Source: Elmis aenea
Lineage: Eukaryota; Arthropoda; Insecta; Coleoptera; Elmidae
Length of the DNA: 64,000 nt
Reading direction: 5' to 3'
Assembly (NCBI GenBank): GCA_947652605.1
Contig: OX393581.1
Location: 7,878,640-7,942,639 of the forward strand
Made by a program: the position numbers and the translations under genes. The notes below the pieces were generated by a model, which was given only the letters and a program-made list of their open reading frames with translations, did no database searches and was not told where the DNA came from. Position 1 is the stretch's first letter. Each line of letters opens with the position of its first letter. Below are positions 12,353-24,255 of the stretch, piece by piece.

Positions 12353-15300
12353 AAGTTCCTTTCTGTAACGAATGAAAATTGTTTTACTTGGAAAATAAAC
12401 CAAAAAAAGTATAGAATATGTACTGTGTTATCAATAATTTCGTATATTTTTTATTGTGGTGTTAATAGTTTCCACAGCAATTATCCTAAATAAGTTATGT
12501 TGCACAGCTTTTATTGCGCCTTTTAGGTCGACCCATACAAAGTAAAAATATGCAGTACATAAAAAAATAACTCCTTTTTTAGTGTGTGGCAAAGTGATTT
12601 ACAATAAAACTTTTGTTATTGAATTTGTACATATTTCATAACTTTCAACAATCACCCGATGCGTCATGAAGCAAGTTTTAGAAGCCATCAACAATAATAT
12701 TCTTTCATTTGCTAAAAAGGAAGAACGTTCGAATAAAACTATAAATAAAGCAATTCGCCCCTGAACTATTTACGGTCGAATTGTTACAACGATCTTAAAT
12801 ACAATAAAAATTTTATGGTTGACGTATGGAAACCTTTGGAGTCCCTGATCCACAATATTTTAGTACGGCGCCAAAACTTACGCAACGAGATGAAAGTAAC
12901 AACCGGCAAAGCTAATTCCGAATCTTTTACTCATATTAGAGCTATCAATAATAATTACAGGAAAGCGAACTAGGTAAACATCTTCCCTATAAGGCAACTG
13001 TTTCTATACCATGGCCTACCACGGCCTCACGATTCTAATCTGATATCAGACGCTGAATTGTTTTCGCATGCTTTCATAATACACCGATAGTGACAGGTGA
13101 AACCAGTGGCGGATTATTTAGGGCAAATTCCGTGGTAATTATCACGAGAAAATGTATTTATTTACGAGTAATAAGGCGGCCGGTCTTATCAAAAGAATTT
13201 TGCGCGAATTAAAATAATATAAAATTTATTTCGGCTCCCATATGATTATCGCCTGATGGATCACTTTCTGGGCTTATACATTTAGAACGTCAATTAACGA
13301 CACTTTACGATGCAGTTTGAGAATTGGCGTGTCTACTTATTAATACTTTGGTAATGGTGGTGCCGCGGTTATGTCCGTTTTTGAAATGACCGTGTTAGGT
13401 GCAAAAATGCGCATCGCTCTTATTAATCTTAATTTACCGGTCGGATATATTGTGAACATAAACAAATAAACATCGGTTGCTTAATCGTTACGCCTTTAAC
13501 GTAACAAGCAGAAATAATAAAACCGAAGTCGTATTTATGCTCCGCTTTATAACTTGATTTTGGCAGCGATGCTTTTTACCTGGACGTATATTTTAATTAA
13601 GTCTTTCAATAATTTTTGTACTCGTGTAAATGAGAAGCGATTTTATATCTGCACCAATTTAAAACAGAATCTCGTTACTTAAAATAGATGTCTCTATTCT
13701 ATTTCTGAGCCAATTTCAGTACTTTTACAATTAAATCGGATTTTGTAAGGTCACTCCTTTGACTAAGTTGCAGTAATTGAAAAGCAAATTTATCAGTGGA
13801 AAAGTTGTTAAGATAATTTATTATCGTTAAACTCCAAGAAGAAGCCGTTCAAACTAGCAAAACAATGCATTTTTCCACTGTTTACAAGTATTTCATTGGC
13901 ACTTAGGAGTAATTGCATTTCCTAGACTTTTAATATAACGTTGCTTTAAAATAGAACTAGAAAATTAGGGCAGTGGTAATTGTATTGGAAGGTCGTAGAA
14001 ACATAATTAGCTAGTAACGTCGTAATTGGTATATCGTTTAAAAGCTGGCTGGGTAGCTTACACAAAAGCGCTGAAAATACAATTCATTCATTAGGTGGAC
14101 CATATTCATTTAAAAAATAAAAAATCACAGATTACGAACCAATGTTTTTCCATCAAAAACTTTAAAATCACGAAATATTTTGATAAAATAAGTCCTGTAA
14201 ACCGTCTCATAGATTAAACTAATGAGAACTATAAAATCAAGCAACAAGCTAGCCAGCGAATTCCTATGAAACGATTCTCAATGAAATAACTGCAGAGTAT
14301 AGAAATTCTTCGCGAACTGAACAATTAAATCGCAAAGACATACTAAAATTCAAGACTTATACAATTAAAACGATCGCCAATAGACGGATTTAATATTGAC
14401 AGCGTAAATTTTAACGACGAACACATTCGTGGAATATTAAGGATTTTATTCCAACTAGATGTCGTTTAAGCATTCTTAGATACAAATAAAAAAAGGAACT
14501 GCATGTGTATAAATAATCACGAAGTCCTTGGATTCTAAAAATATGCGATAATTAATTTTAAAAATGTGCTTGGATTATTAAAAATTAGTTCACAGCTTAC
14601 GAGGGGGCGTATGCGAAATTTTTGGAAAACAATGCAATTACTGCTTCATTGGATGCTAAATATATCCGATTAGCTGAGGTATCTGGCATCCAGAAGCAAC
14701 TTAAATATGGGACCCTCTCCCAAATTCTTTAGAAAAATTGTAATCCAAAATGGATTAGATAAAGATCGTTGCAAATTTTTTATTCATAGCAAAAACTTGT
14801 TATTTACCTATATTTCTGTACAACGTACAAAAATCTGTGTGCAAGGGTTGTTGTTTTTTCGGATATGTTTCTGCATATAGTTGCTATGAAAATGTAGATC
14901 ACTTAAACAATGAATGAAAAATTTGCAGACTATCGCGTTTTTCTTCGTTATAGAAGTTCATTTACTTATACGAATTTATTACAATGGCACGTATAAAAAA
15001 CTTTAAACATTTCGTCGCCCTAGAGTTGTTTTGTTCCATATCACATGTATATCGTTTTGAGTTTCTGTTTTTAACCCTCTGTTAAAAAAATATTTGTGTT
15101 AAATTTTTCTGAACAAGCAATTTCAAAATGGATATGGAACAACCTACTAAGCTGGTTGTTACTTTTTTTGAGTTTGTTCCATGTGCATGTTTTTTTTTTA
15201 GTATTTTGATAAAAAGTTAAGTTTTAAATTACAATGATTTTAATAGGGATAGAGACATTGCGATGATGAAAGTTTAGCTTTGATTTTTTTTGAGGAAACA

Positions 15301-15559
15301 TTTTTTAAATGCATTTATAAACCATTTAAAAAAAATAAAAACATAAAAATTTTACCTTTCTCTTAATAAATAACTGAAAAAATTGTATAAAAACTAAGAT
15401 AATATTGTAACAAGTAAATTATTAAGGTTTGTATTAAATGAACTTAACAACGCAATTAATTCTTAACTTAAAACAAAACTACTTCAGAATTACATTATTT
15501 AAGTTTTTATCAACATCTGGCATATATTTTAACATAGACAATAATATCATTTTTTTCTC

Positions 15560-16260
15560 GTCATTATGCCAGCAGTTTAGTATTTGTGGTAGATTAAACG
15601 TTTCTGATTTTTTTTAAAGTGCCGTTTGCAGACTCTCTGCACAAACTTATTTGACCAACTTCTTCTATTAATTTTTTTTTGAACTTAACAAAGTAGTTGT
15701 CTTTAGAGTAAATTATCTGTTTCATTAGCATGTAAGGTATTTTATTAAAACAAAGAGACGAAGCAGCTTTTTGTTAGTTTAAAATAATACGATTTCTTGT
15801 AAAATTTACACAATTTGCAATAGCGTTCTGTTATCGGAGTAGCAAAAATAATTCTAATCAATGAATTTGGGTTATAGCTATACAAAAAGGTGCGTTTCTA
15901 TGTTACTGTGGATGGCATCAACTTCTTGTTGTACAAGTTCATGTCCTGAAAATTTTTGCTGGATGATGTGAATGGTATCACATTTGTTTAAAATAAAATT
16001 GAACACAGCGGTACTCATTACGCTGTTTCTGTTTCGTGGAACACATAAATCTGACCAGAAAGTAATATGAGATGTGAAGGTATTTTGATGTTAAAGTTTT
16101 CAGGGCACTGGTAATATTGTTACCAGTTCTTCCGTCTGTGGCTAAGTGCCATAATGCACAATAAGTAATGTTATTAAAACTGCAATGGGCACTTAAATTG
16201 TAGCAGCTATATTTACCTTTATAAAAAAAAAATTAAATTCCGTATTACGTAAAGCAAACA
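15560..16260 (-). pseudogene. Decayed mobile-element gene fragment
   Basis: Minus-strand translation in shifting frames gives ITYCALWHLATDGRTGNNIT and then LCVPRNRNSVMSTAVFNFIL followed by SGHELVQQEVDAIHSNIET. The order (W..D/C-x-P-x-N-R-N block, then GH-x-x-x-Q-E-V-D-x-I-H-S) resembles the RNase H-like region of repeated insect and crustacean proteins annotated as DUF7869, recalled from memory. Several stops and shifts break it. I could not identify ends or target duplications. The family call is tentative. Confidence 0.35.
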
Positions 16261-17042
16261 CATTCTGCAAACCAGAACAAATAACGCAAATACTGTTTCA
16301 AAAATGATTCTTAACTATGTTTCCATTTATATTTATAGGTGAAGTTATAGTTATATTTTGAATAAGGAACAAATAACAAGTAGTAAAACATGTAATGTAT
16401 GGATATGGAATAAATAAAACTGCAAGATTTTTTGACATGGAACAAAGTTAACTCAGAACTTCGTTATTAGGTAACGAATTCAAATTTTGGTTATGTTGAA
16501 GGATAGGAAACTTTTTAAACATAAACTTGATATGGATGTCAATTTGCCGCAAAATGGCGTATGGTACAAATAAAACTCTCAGGTGACGATTTTTAGTTTG
16601 TTGATTGGTTGTTATAGTAACGACACAAACTACAACGACCAGATTTATAGTGGTTATTGTCCAAAACGCAATTTTACAAATTTGACAATGAATGTAGAGC
16701 TAAAATACCATGTGTAGTACATTATTAAATTCAGAAAAAAAACTTCTATTTAAGCCTGTAAATTGCAAAAATTGCGCCCATAAGGAAAAATAGTTAGTTG
16801 TCATCACGAAAACTGATCGATCTAGGAAAAATTGGTGATTACCATCCGATTCGGCCTAAAAAGTTACCTGGGCAATGTTTTTACACACTTGGAATATTTT
16901 GTAACCCAAAGGAGTTAGAGGCGATTTAAAAAAATCGAATTTTCCTGGATTTTCCTCATTTTCTCGGACACAGTTTGAGACATTTTCAATTTCTCTTCTG
17001 ACTATTAATGAGCACCGAATTTAGCAACTTTGCCAAACTTAA

Positions 17043-17571
17043 CCCTTTGTTGACGGACGGTACAAAAAAGTACCACACATTTAAAACCCTGTATAATCTT
17101 CAATTCACATTATTTTCGTCCAATGCCCTGGCGATTTTTTTAGGAACCATTTAGACGCTTTAAATTTTTATTTAGTTAAAGTTGGTAGTCGCATAATTTG
17201 AAGTTTTTCTTGATCTCTTGACAAGTGTGTGAGATTAGGAGTGGATTTGCGTAAGCCATAATTTTAGTGCTGTTTATGTAATTTTCTACTTGTTGAAAGC
17301 GTTTTTTTTTTTGAATTTCATGTAATTATGTATTTTTTTACAGCAATTATAAATAAAAGTTGTGTTATTTTGCAAGCATATGAATATTCTTTTAATTGTT
17401 GCATGCGTTTAAAACCGTGACGGTACTTTGAAGTACCGTTTAAAATTTTGGGATAAGGGAATTTTGAAAAATTTCAAAAAAAATTGGCACACTTAACTAA
17501 GTCCATACAAAGCTAAAACCAACAAAAAATTTCATTTTTTGCATTTATTTCTGTAGTCAGGCAACAAAGGG
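17043..17571. mobile_element. piggyBac-like MITE, 529 bp
   Basis: TTAA flanks both ends (17039-17042 and 17572-17575), the target site of piggyBac elements. The termini are CCCTTTGTTG on the left and its exact complement CAACAAAGGG on the right. The interior has an imperfect inverted pair around GGTAC...GTACC and no reading frame of note, so it is non-autonomous. Confidence 0.75.
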
Positions 17572-18152
17572 TTAAACCTACGCTCCAACTACTAAATAAG
17601 CAAGATCCCCTTGTTTAAACTCGAACTTCAAACACCCTGTATATCGGTATTTCGATTAATCGATAAAATTTCGATATCTACATCAAAATTTTGCTATTGC
17701 ACACCCCTACCAATTACCATTACTTGCGTTTATTTTTAAATGACTTTTTTGTTTATTTAAAAATTCCTCAGTCCTAACTGTATACAAAAATAAATAAAAT
17801 TTATAACAAGTTCTAAAAAAAATTAAATCGTGTCATCGCGTGGGCGAGTACTGAACTTTTAGTAAACAAAAAATCACCTGGCGCCTTTTGAAAACAAACA
17901 AAAACCTTTGCAGCGTACGCGATTCCTAAAATAAACCGAGCTAATAATACACAGCGGTTTTAATGAGACAATTAAGCGAGCGTACTTATTCTAAATCGCA
18001 AATAAAAAACCTTCCTCGAGCGCACCTCTACTGTGTTCAAGGTGGGTATTGGAAAATGCGTCGCTCAAGAAGTCGTCCCGCCAAACACTTTAAGCTTCAG
18101 ACGTGGTGTGAATATCTATACCACGGGGTTTGAAATGAAGCGTGTTGCTTAC

Positions 18153-18388
18153 CTGCCCAACTTGTATCCCATCGGCGAACGCAATGAGAGCCAATCTATC
18201 AGGATGGTGTAAAAGAGCGGCATGATCTGCAAGATCAGGTCGCGGAACAGGCGGCGGCAGGGGGACGGCACGAGACAATGGTTTACGTCGACGGCAAACA
18301 ATAGCTAGACATATAATGAGCAGAAGCAACAATACCACGGCTCCAGTCGCTATTGATATGAGCATTGGTCCTCCGCTGTTCACTTCCA
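18153..18388 (-). CDS. Sushi-domain membrane protein, exon 4 (transmembrane)
   Basis: The exon has an acceptor after a poly-T tract (TAG at 18389-18391) and a donor CAG/GTAAGC at 18147-18152. It joins exon 3 in phase (T + TG) and ends in phase 0. It encodes a short juxtamembrane stretch, then a hydrophobic helix of about 23 residues (within LISIATGAVVLLLLLIICLA, continuing IVC). A basic stop-transfer RRRK and a proline-rich stretch (VPLPPPVPRPDL) follow. This gives a type I topology with sushi domains outside and the proline-rich tail in the cytosol. Reading through the donor would instead give a stop 21 codons on, a possible short tail isoform. Confidence 0.8.
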
Positions 18389-18449
18389 CTAAAAAAAAAA
18401 AATGCGTTTGTAGAGTTAACGTCTTGGGCTTTACAACAAAATAACTTAC

Positions 18450-18680
18450 AATAAAAGTGACTGTTAATTTTGCAGGTGGGTGGAGTTGATGGTGTCCAAC
18501 ATCCTCCCGGAGAACACGTTAATATGTAGTTTCCTTGAAGCTCATAGCCAGGAAGACATTGATAGGATATCTGCGAACCGATCGAGTAACGGATGCGGCC
18601 GATGTCGGAATTCCCTGGATTTAGATCGTAAGGAGATCCATGTACGACCGTTGGAGGATAAGGGCAATCCTTTGCTACAA
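18450..18680 (-). CDS. Sushi-domain membrane protein, exon 3 (CCP5)
   Basis: The acceptor is TTTCTTTTTCAG at 18681-18683 and the donor is GTAAGT at 18444-18449. The exon encodes one complete sushi/CCP domain, beginning DCPYPPTVVHGSPYDLNPGN, with the typical G-x-x-I-x-Y-x-C, G-Y-E-L, and final C-W-x-P...P-x-C pattern. Two additional cysteines lie near its end (LTC and GGCW). Phase-1 splicing at both sides is the usual arrangement for CCP modules. It is separated from exon 4 by only 61 bp. Confidence 0.85.
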
Positions 18681-18806
18681 CTGAAAAAGAAAATCTTTAT
18701 AAAATTACTCAAGTTTCGCAAGACGATAGTGCAACGACTTTCTGTCGATCGCTACTAACAATTAAACTGCTGAGTTAATGCTTTGAAAACGGGCCAGACT
18801 TTAGAT

Positions 18807-18870
18807 CAGGCCTGTGCAACCTGCGGCCCATCTGACATTTTTATGCGGCCCGCGGCCCAGTAGTTGCATA
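18807..18870 (+). mobile_element. hAT-type terminus, truncated element
   Basis: CAGGCCTGTGCAACCTGCGG followed by repeated GCGGCCC motifs is the characteristic start of a hAT element (the CAGTG/CAGGC...TGCGGCCC class). The matching inverted end is not found in the following kilobase, so only one end is preserved or the other has decayed. Confidence 0.45.
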
Positions 18871-19185
18871 TTACAAGCATTGCTGTTTTCAAAAAGTATA
18901 ACATTGTCAATACATGTCAAAAAAAGCTAAAAATATAATACATTAACAGGTGATTTAAGAAGAGAAAGGATAATGGAAATGAAAGAGAAGTTAGCGGGAC
19001 AACAAAACTTATTCAAAAATGCGTATAAACAACAAAACCCCACAACAATCGCAAGTTACGAAATTTGTAATATGTCAGCTTAACATCTGAAGCCATTCTC
19101 TGATTGTAGTTTAATAAAAGAATGTATTAAAATGGCTGTGAACTTTGTTTGCCCTAAAAAAAAAAAGGTTTTTTCTTATATTATT

Positions 19186-19387
19186 TTACTTAGATTTACT
19201 GTGGCAAGATAAATGAATTGATGAAATGGCAGAAATGGTTACTGCCTTTCCGGAAAACGCAGCTGGTCCGACGTATCTTGCACATTTCGAAATGACGGGT
19301 AATAAATTTCCAGCATATCCGCTGCTCTTCACATGAAAATGGCATTTTCGTGACGAACTTATGCACAACGTGCCCAGCAACATACAA
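19186..19387 (-). pseudogene. Possible transposase C-terminal fragment
   Basis: About 63 codons starting MYVAGHVVHKFVTK with cysteines at CEEQ...C. The Y-V-A-G-x-V-x-x-K motif recalls the C-terminal region of THAP/P-element-type transposases. There is no flanking coding sequence and no ends are visible. This is weak evidence from a single motif. Confidence 0.25.
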
Positions 19388-21256
19388 AATTTTGATGAAC
19401 TGTCAAAATTTTGCTTGGAAACAAGTATTTTGTGCGTTTGCTTCCAAGGAAGTCAACGAAAAATCAAAAAAATTGAAATTTTGGCCAAAAATATGAATTC
19501 TACAATGACATGTGATACATCGTTGTAATCAGAAAAAAATCTTCATTCAAAAACGTGAAAATCCAATATGGTGCCCATAAGACAAAACAGTTGACTATCG
19601 TATCTCGGCCATTTTGGAAGATAGAAAAAAGATATTGACAGATTTAAATTCTCCTTAACAAAGTGCCTTGATAATGTCTGGATTAGAAAAAACTAGCTTC
19701 ATTGGTTTTTGAATTAAAAGATAAAAACAAAAATTACAAATTCTCGATATCTCAAAAACTAAAAATTATATGGCAATTATCTCTTAAGATTAGTGCTCAG
19801 CATGAAATGGGCAACTTTTATCTGATTTAACCGACTTTAAATCTCTAAAAATAAGCGAGATGCTTAGCCTCGAAAAACGGGACACCCTGTATGTTTTGTG
19901 TTTATATTAATATTACACTATTATAGTTTTGTAATTTTGCTTAATACATGTATTATGTATGTGTTCCCTTTACTAAATGGAAATTATTAGTGAACATTTT
20001 TATCCTTATTAAAAATAATATCGTGGGTGGACCATCCGATTATAAAAAAATATCATAGCAAGTTTCCATGGTTCAAAATTGGTCATATTTCATACCATTT
20101 TACAACATAACGGATAATTCCTTAGAAATATCACATCCTATTAAAAATGTGCAGACATTTCTGCTGAATACACAATAACGTCTAAAAGAAAATAGCAACA
20201 GGAACTAAAACCACTTTATTTACAAAATTCAAACAAAAGCTACGGAATTCCTTCAAGAAAAAGCGTTGGTAATGTAGAATAGGCAATCCTCAAAAGCAAT
20301 CCTTTTAAAATTATGCAACCAAATCAAATATGATGTGTCGCCTGTCGGGTGGTCACATGTACTCTGCCTTGCATACTTGTTAAGTAAAATGGATTATGAA
20401 TCTTTATCTAGCATAAAGTTCTAAAAATTTGCTTAAAATACTTGATATGAACATGGCTTTTGCTATACAAGTAGGTACGTATGTGAAAAATATCTTTACA
20501 ACAAAGGCAACCAACGTCATTTATTATGTAAAACATTTATGATTGCCAAAATATTATACAACAATTGTTTAAATTACAAATAAAGTCCCTAGAAAACAAT
20601 TCAAAGCCCATAACTTCTCTCATACTTAATCTAGCAAAACAATTAAAGAGACAGATCAACAAAAAAACTCCAAAATGTAACGAAATCTAAACCAATATAC
20701 CAACTATTTTTTTAGACAAATCGGTCAAACTTTTATATTAGCATCCCAGTTTGATTAAAACTTGAACGAAAATCGAAAACTACCAAACAGCTATTCTTAA
20801 AGTGGACGATCAAAAATTAACCAAAATTTCAAGTTTCTACACCACATTTTAAAAATGCACCTAAGGCTAAAAAGAATATAATGCCCTAAAAAAACGATAT
20901 CTGTGAAAAAACGCATCATTTTCTGTGTCCAAAAAAAGCATTAAGGACAAAATGTATCTACACTCAGTTGTAAACTTGACAAAAAAAAACAAATTAATCT
21001 TTTACAATATTTTTTTTTAAATTTCAGCAAAAGATAGAATGAATTTTACCAAAAGAATTGACAACCTGTGGCTCAACTGACTTTTTTTTGGTAATAATTC
21101 CCAGCCCAATCCTGCATTATTTTCCCCAAATTTAATAACATAAGCACTGTTCTTTCAATTTAAAATAACAAAACCTTGAAGTGCAAAAAAGTAAAGAAAA
21201 CTTGGAATGCATCTAACAATATTCGTTTATTTATAATTAAATACGCTTATCATTAC

Positions 21257-21466
21257 CGCAAATTGGTATATTGCCAATCCATTGTCCACCGATGCATCGC
21301 AGTTTAGAAGCTTGGCAAGGCGCGCGAGTGTTTCTGTATTTTGCAATGCAACGTATTTCGACTTCGGTGCCAGAGAGAGCCGATTTTGAGTTTTGGAAAC
21401 CTTGAATGACCGTGGTGAAGGCATGGGGCACAGACGGCGCTGGATTACACGGATAGTCCTCGTTAT
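21257..21466 (-). CDS. Sushi-domain membrane protein, exon 2 (CCP4)
   Basis: The acceptor TTTATTTTCAG at 21467-21469 and the donor GTAATG at 21251-21256 bound 210 bases with phase 1 at both ends. The first codon (G + AT) joins exon 1 correctly. The exon encodes a divergent CCP domain beginning DNEDYPCNPAPSVPHAFTTV and ending WIGNIPICG. It has an extra cysteine pair (APCQASKLRC) compared with the normal four-cysteine module. Confidence 0.8.
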
Positions 21467-22878
21467 CTGAAAATAAAAAAACACGGATCATCTTTAAGGG
21501 CTACAAAAAACATTATGACTAAATTAATGAAGCGTATTGGTACATAATGTATGCAAGTTAATGAAGCGTTCTTAATTATCCGTGAAAAGCCGCTGTAGAC
21601 TAAAATATGAGGAGTAAATGATACAACAAAATGCGTAGGCACAGTTAAGAAACTTTAATAGAGATAACAGACCATCCAAAAGACTAGTTTAATTAAAAGA
21701 ACGAAGAAGTCCACGACACGTAACATTTGGTCCTTCGAGCCGGATTTGGTAATTCGAACATTAGCACTAGTTAATATTTTTAAAGGATACTGAATTTATT
21801 AACTAATTTAGGCCATCTTTATTAATTTAGACTAACCAAAATTGACAATACAACTAAATTCTGCTGGGTACTGTCGTTATCAAGGTGCCTTATAAAATGT
21901 GCAAGTGTTTCCACACGGATGCAACTGTTTTCATAAACAACGTGAAACTGGAGCTTATAAATAATTCCATGTTACGGGTGTCTAATCAAAAATATCATAA
22001 CTGATAACGTGTAACAGTTGCTCTATCACTTTCTTTGTATTTCGTTCGTAAATGATGGTATACCTGGGTGAAGAGGCTGCTGTACACGACTCCACGAGTC
22101 AATTAACCTTTGGTTGCAACTTGAGATATTTTGTAGAACGAATTCAACACTCGACCATAACGCTATTAAGTAATTTACGCTAGCAAATCGATAATTTTTT
22201 AAAAATGTCAGGTATCTGTTATTGCCATTTCAGATAACCAGGGTTTAACTAAGGTCAAGCACTTGTACAATAACCAATAACTTAAGTCTCTTCACGATGA
22301 CCCCACATAATCAACGCATTGTATTAAAGAATAGTGATTATATCTGAGTTCTTTTGTAATCTGCGGTACCGAGATGAACGAATGATATTGTACTTCGTAA
22401 AGGTTCACAAGACCACAATGGCTTCAAAAATTGCGTTCAGGCGTATACTCCAAGATGGACGGATGAGTTCGAGCGCGTTATTTTATTTGTTTCTTAATTA
22501 TGCGGCGATTATTCAGGCTATTTAAGACTAGTCATAAAACATACTGTCCCCTACAGGAAAGCGCCCCAAACTTTTTTAAATTGCTTCTTGTCAGTGGACT
22601 TAAACGAGTTATTACTTAGCCAGAATTTACGTCTGCTCTAGTTTCAAGCAGCACTTAATGGATAACGTACGACAAAACATTAGTCAATACAAAATTACTA
22701 AATATAAGGTTGATTTTGATCAACGAATCCGGTGATCGAAACTGTATGAGTGTTTCTCGTGTTTCATTTATTATTTAAATCGGAGTACTAATCAATTTAC
22801 CTACATTCGGTAATTTTACAAGAAAAAACCGTTTAAACCCAATTGTAAACTCCAATTTTTGAGTTAGTGTCAAAAAAT

Positions 22879-24255
22879 GGGAGCCGCATGAAAAGTAGGA
22901 ACATTCAAATATGGAATAATTTTGGCAGTTTTTGTCGATCTGAAACGAGCATTTGAAACCATCTGTAGAAAAAGACTTTTGCAAAAATTACAAATGTACG
23001 GAATCCAAGGGAATGCACTAAAATGGTTTGAAAGTTATTTATCAAACAGATTTCAAAAAACCAGGGTGGGAAAAGTAGAATCAAAGGCAATTATTAACGA
23101 GTTAGGTGTACCACAAGGATCAGTTTTAGGTCCAGTTTTATTCAATATTTACATAAATGACATTACGCAGACAGTTAAATCGTGTGACATGCATTTATTT
23201 GCAGATGATACGTTAATTTCGGTATCAGGTGAAGATTTACAAACAACAGTTAATGTCATAAACGAAGATTTAATTGAAGTAGCAGATTGGTTCAAAGCTA
23301 ATAAACTGGAGTTGAATGTATCTAAAACAAAATGCATGGTAATAGGTAGTACACAATTCAGCAATATGTCAAATGTTAACGTATTTATAGATAATAATAA
23401 AGTAGAGATAGTTGAAGAGTTTAAATACCTAGGGGTAATTATAGATAATCATCTAAAATTTAAAAAGAACATAGATTATATTGTAAAAAAAGTTGGTTCA
23501 AAAATTAGTTATTTTGGGAGAATATCGAATAAATTAAACTTTGAGGCTAGGATATTGGTCTATCATAGAACCATACTTTAATTATTGCAGTAGCATAATA
23601 GTTCTAAGTAATGAGGGGGATCTGAAAAAATTACAAAAGCAGCAAAACAGAGCTTTGCGTATCATATTACAGTGTTCTAAATTAACTAAAATTGAATATA
23701 TGCATAATAAGTTGGGGTTCCTTAATATATGGCAAAATACAGTGTATAACGTTTTGGTTCTAATATATAAATGTATAAACAATATGATGCCAGGATATAT
23801 GAGTAAATATCTGATATACAACAAAGAACAGCATGATTATGAAACAAGACAAAGAGAACATTTTAGACTGCCTAAATGTAAAAAAAGTAGTACACAGAAC
23901 TCGCTCTATTACAAAGGGCTAAAATTATTTAATCAATTACAAAACGAATTAAAATATTCTGTTAATCTGCATGCGTTTAAAGAAGGTTGTAAGACCCATG
24001 TAAAACTGCAATTTTAATTTGAAGTACTAGTTGTAAAGATTGATGTATAAATAGTTTCTTTTATAACTAAATAAAGCCTATTATTATTATTATTATTATG
24101 TTCAAATCTCGAAAATGCACTGGTAGAATCATTCAAATCTTGAATCGTTCAACGCTGGAATCACTCAAAGCAGGAATCATGCAACGATGGAACAATGCAA
24201 CACGGGAATCGTTCATCGTTGGAAAGCTCAAATCTGGAATCCAGAAATTAAGAAT
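22879..24255 (+). repeat. Degenerate 16-bp tandem-repeat element, split by a LINE
   Basis: The left part 22879-22917 (starting GGAGCCGCATGAAAAGT) and the right part from 24098 (TGTTCAAATCTCGAAAATGC) form one continuous match to the reverse complement of 28020-28154. The right part is built of about 16-bp degenerate units of the form GGAATCAYTCAAAGC. A LINE sits exactly at the interruption. Confidence 0.75.
22918..24097 (+). mobile_element. 5'-truncated non-LTR retrotransposon (RT domain + 3' tail)
   Basis: The coding part starts abruptly in reverse transcriptase motif A (VFVDLKRAFETI), continues with LGVPQGSVLGPVLFNIYIND (motif B), HLFADDTLISV (catalytic FADD) and YLGVIIDNHLKFKKN. A one-base frameshift near 23560 moves it to SIIEPYFNYCSSIIVLSNEG and the C-terminal domain (QQNRALRIILQC and on), stopping at 24017. 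An AATAAA and a (TTA)n tail end it at about 24097. This is the CR1/jockey-like arrangement. The element is nearly intact apart from 5' truncation and the frameshift, so it is fairly young. It inserted into the repeat 22879-24255; no clear target duplication is seen. Confidence 0.9.

Larger units (their letters stand above)
2896..18152 (-). other. Large intron 4 of the sushi gene (about 15.3 kb)
   Basis: The intron runs from the GTAAGC donor at 18147-18152 to the CAG at 2896-2898. It contains LINE relics (3832-4460, 8340-8612), TACAGGGTG-family ends, a foldback (11700-12113), a piggyBac-like MITE (17043-17571) and a decayed mobile-element gene (about 15560-16260). Stretches 4900-5060, 9640-10260 and 13080-13560 are less AT-rich and look unique. 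They carry homeodomain-like ATTA, CACGTG or forkhead-like sites and could be regulatory. I see no protein-coding exon between. Confidence 0.6.
18681..21256 (-). other. Intron 2 of the sushi gene
   Basis: 2.6 kb with a hAT-type terminus at 18807, a possible transposase fragment at 19186-19387 and a TACAGGGTG-family end at about 19881. The rest (about 19900-21230) is AT-rich with no recognizable feature. Confidence 0.7.

Noticed and set aside
13086..13100. CAGTGGCGGATTA as a hAT end
   Set aside because: No matching inverted end or 8-bp duplication found; it may be chance.
24080..24099. (TTA)n as an independent microsatellite
   Set aside because: It is the 3' tail of the LINE at 22918-24097.
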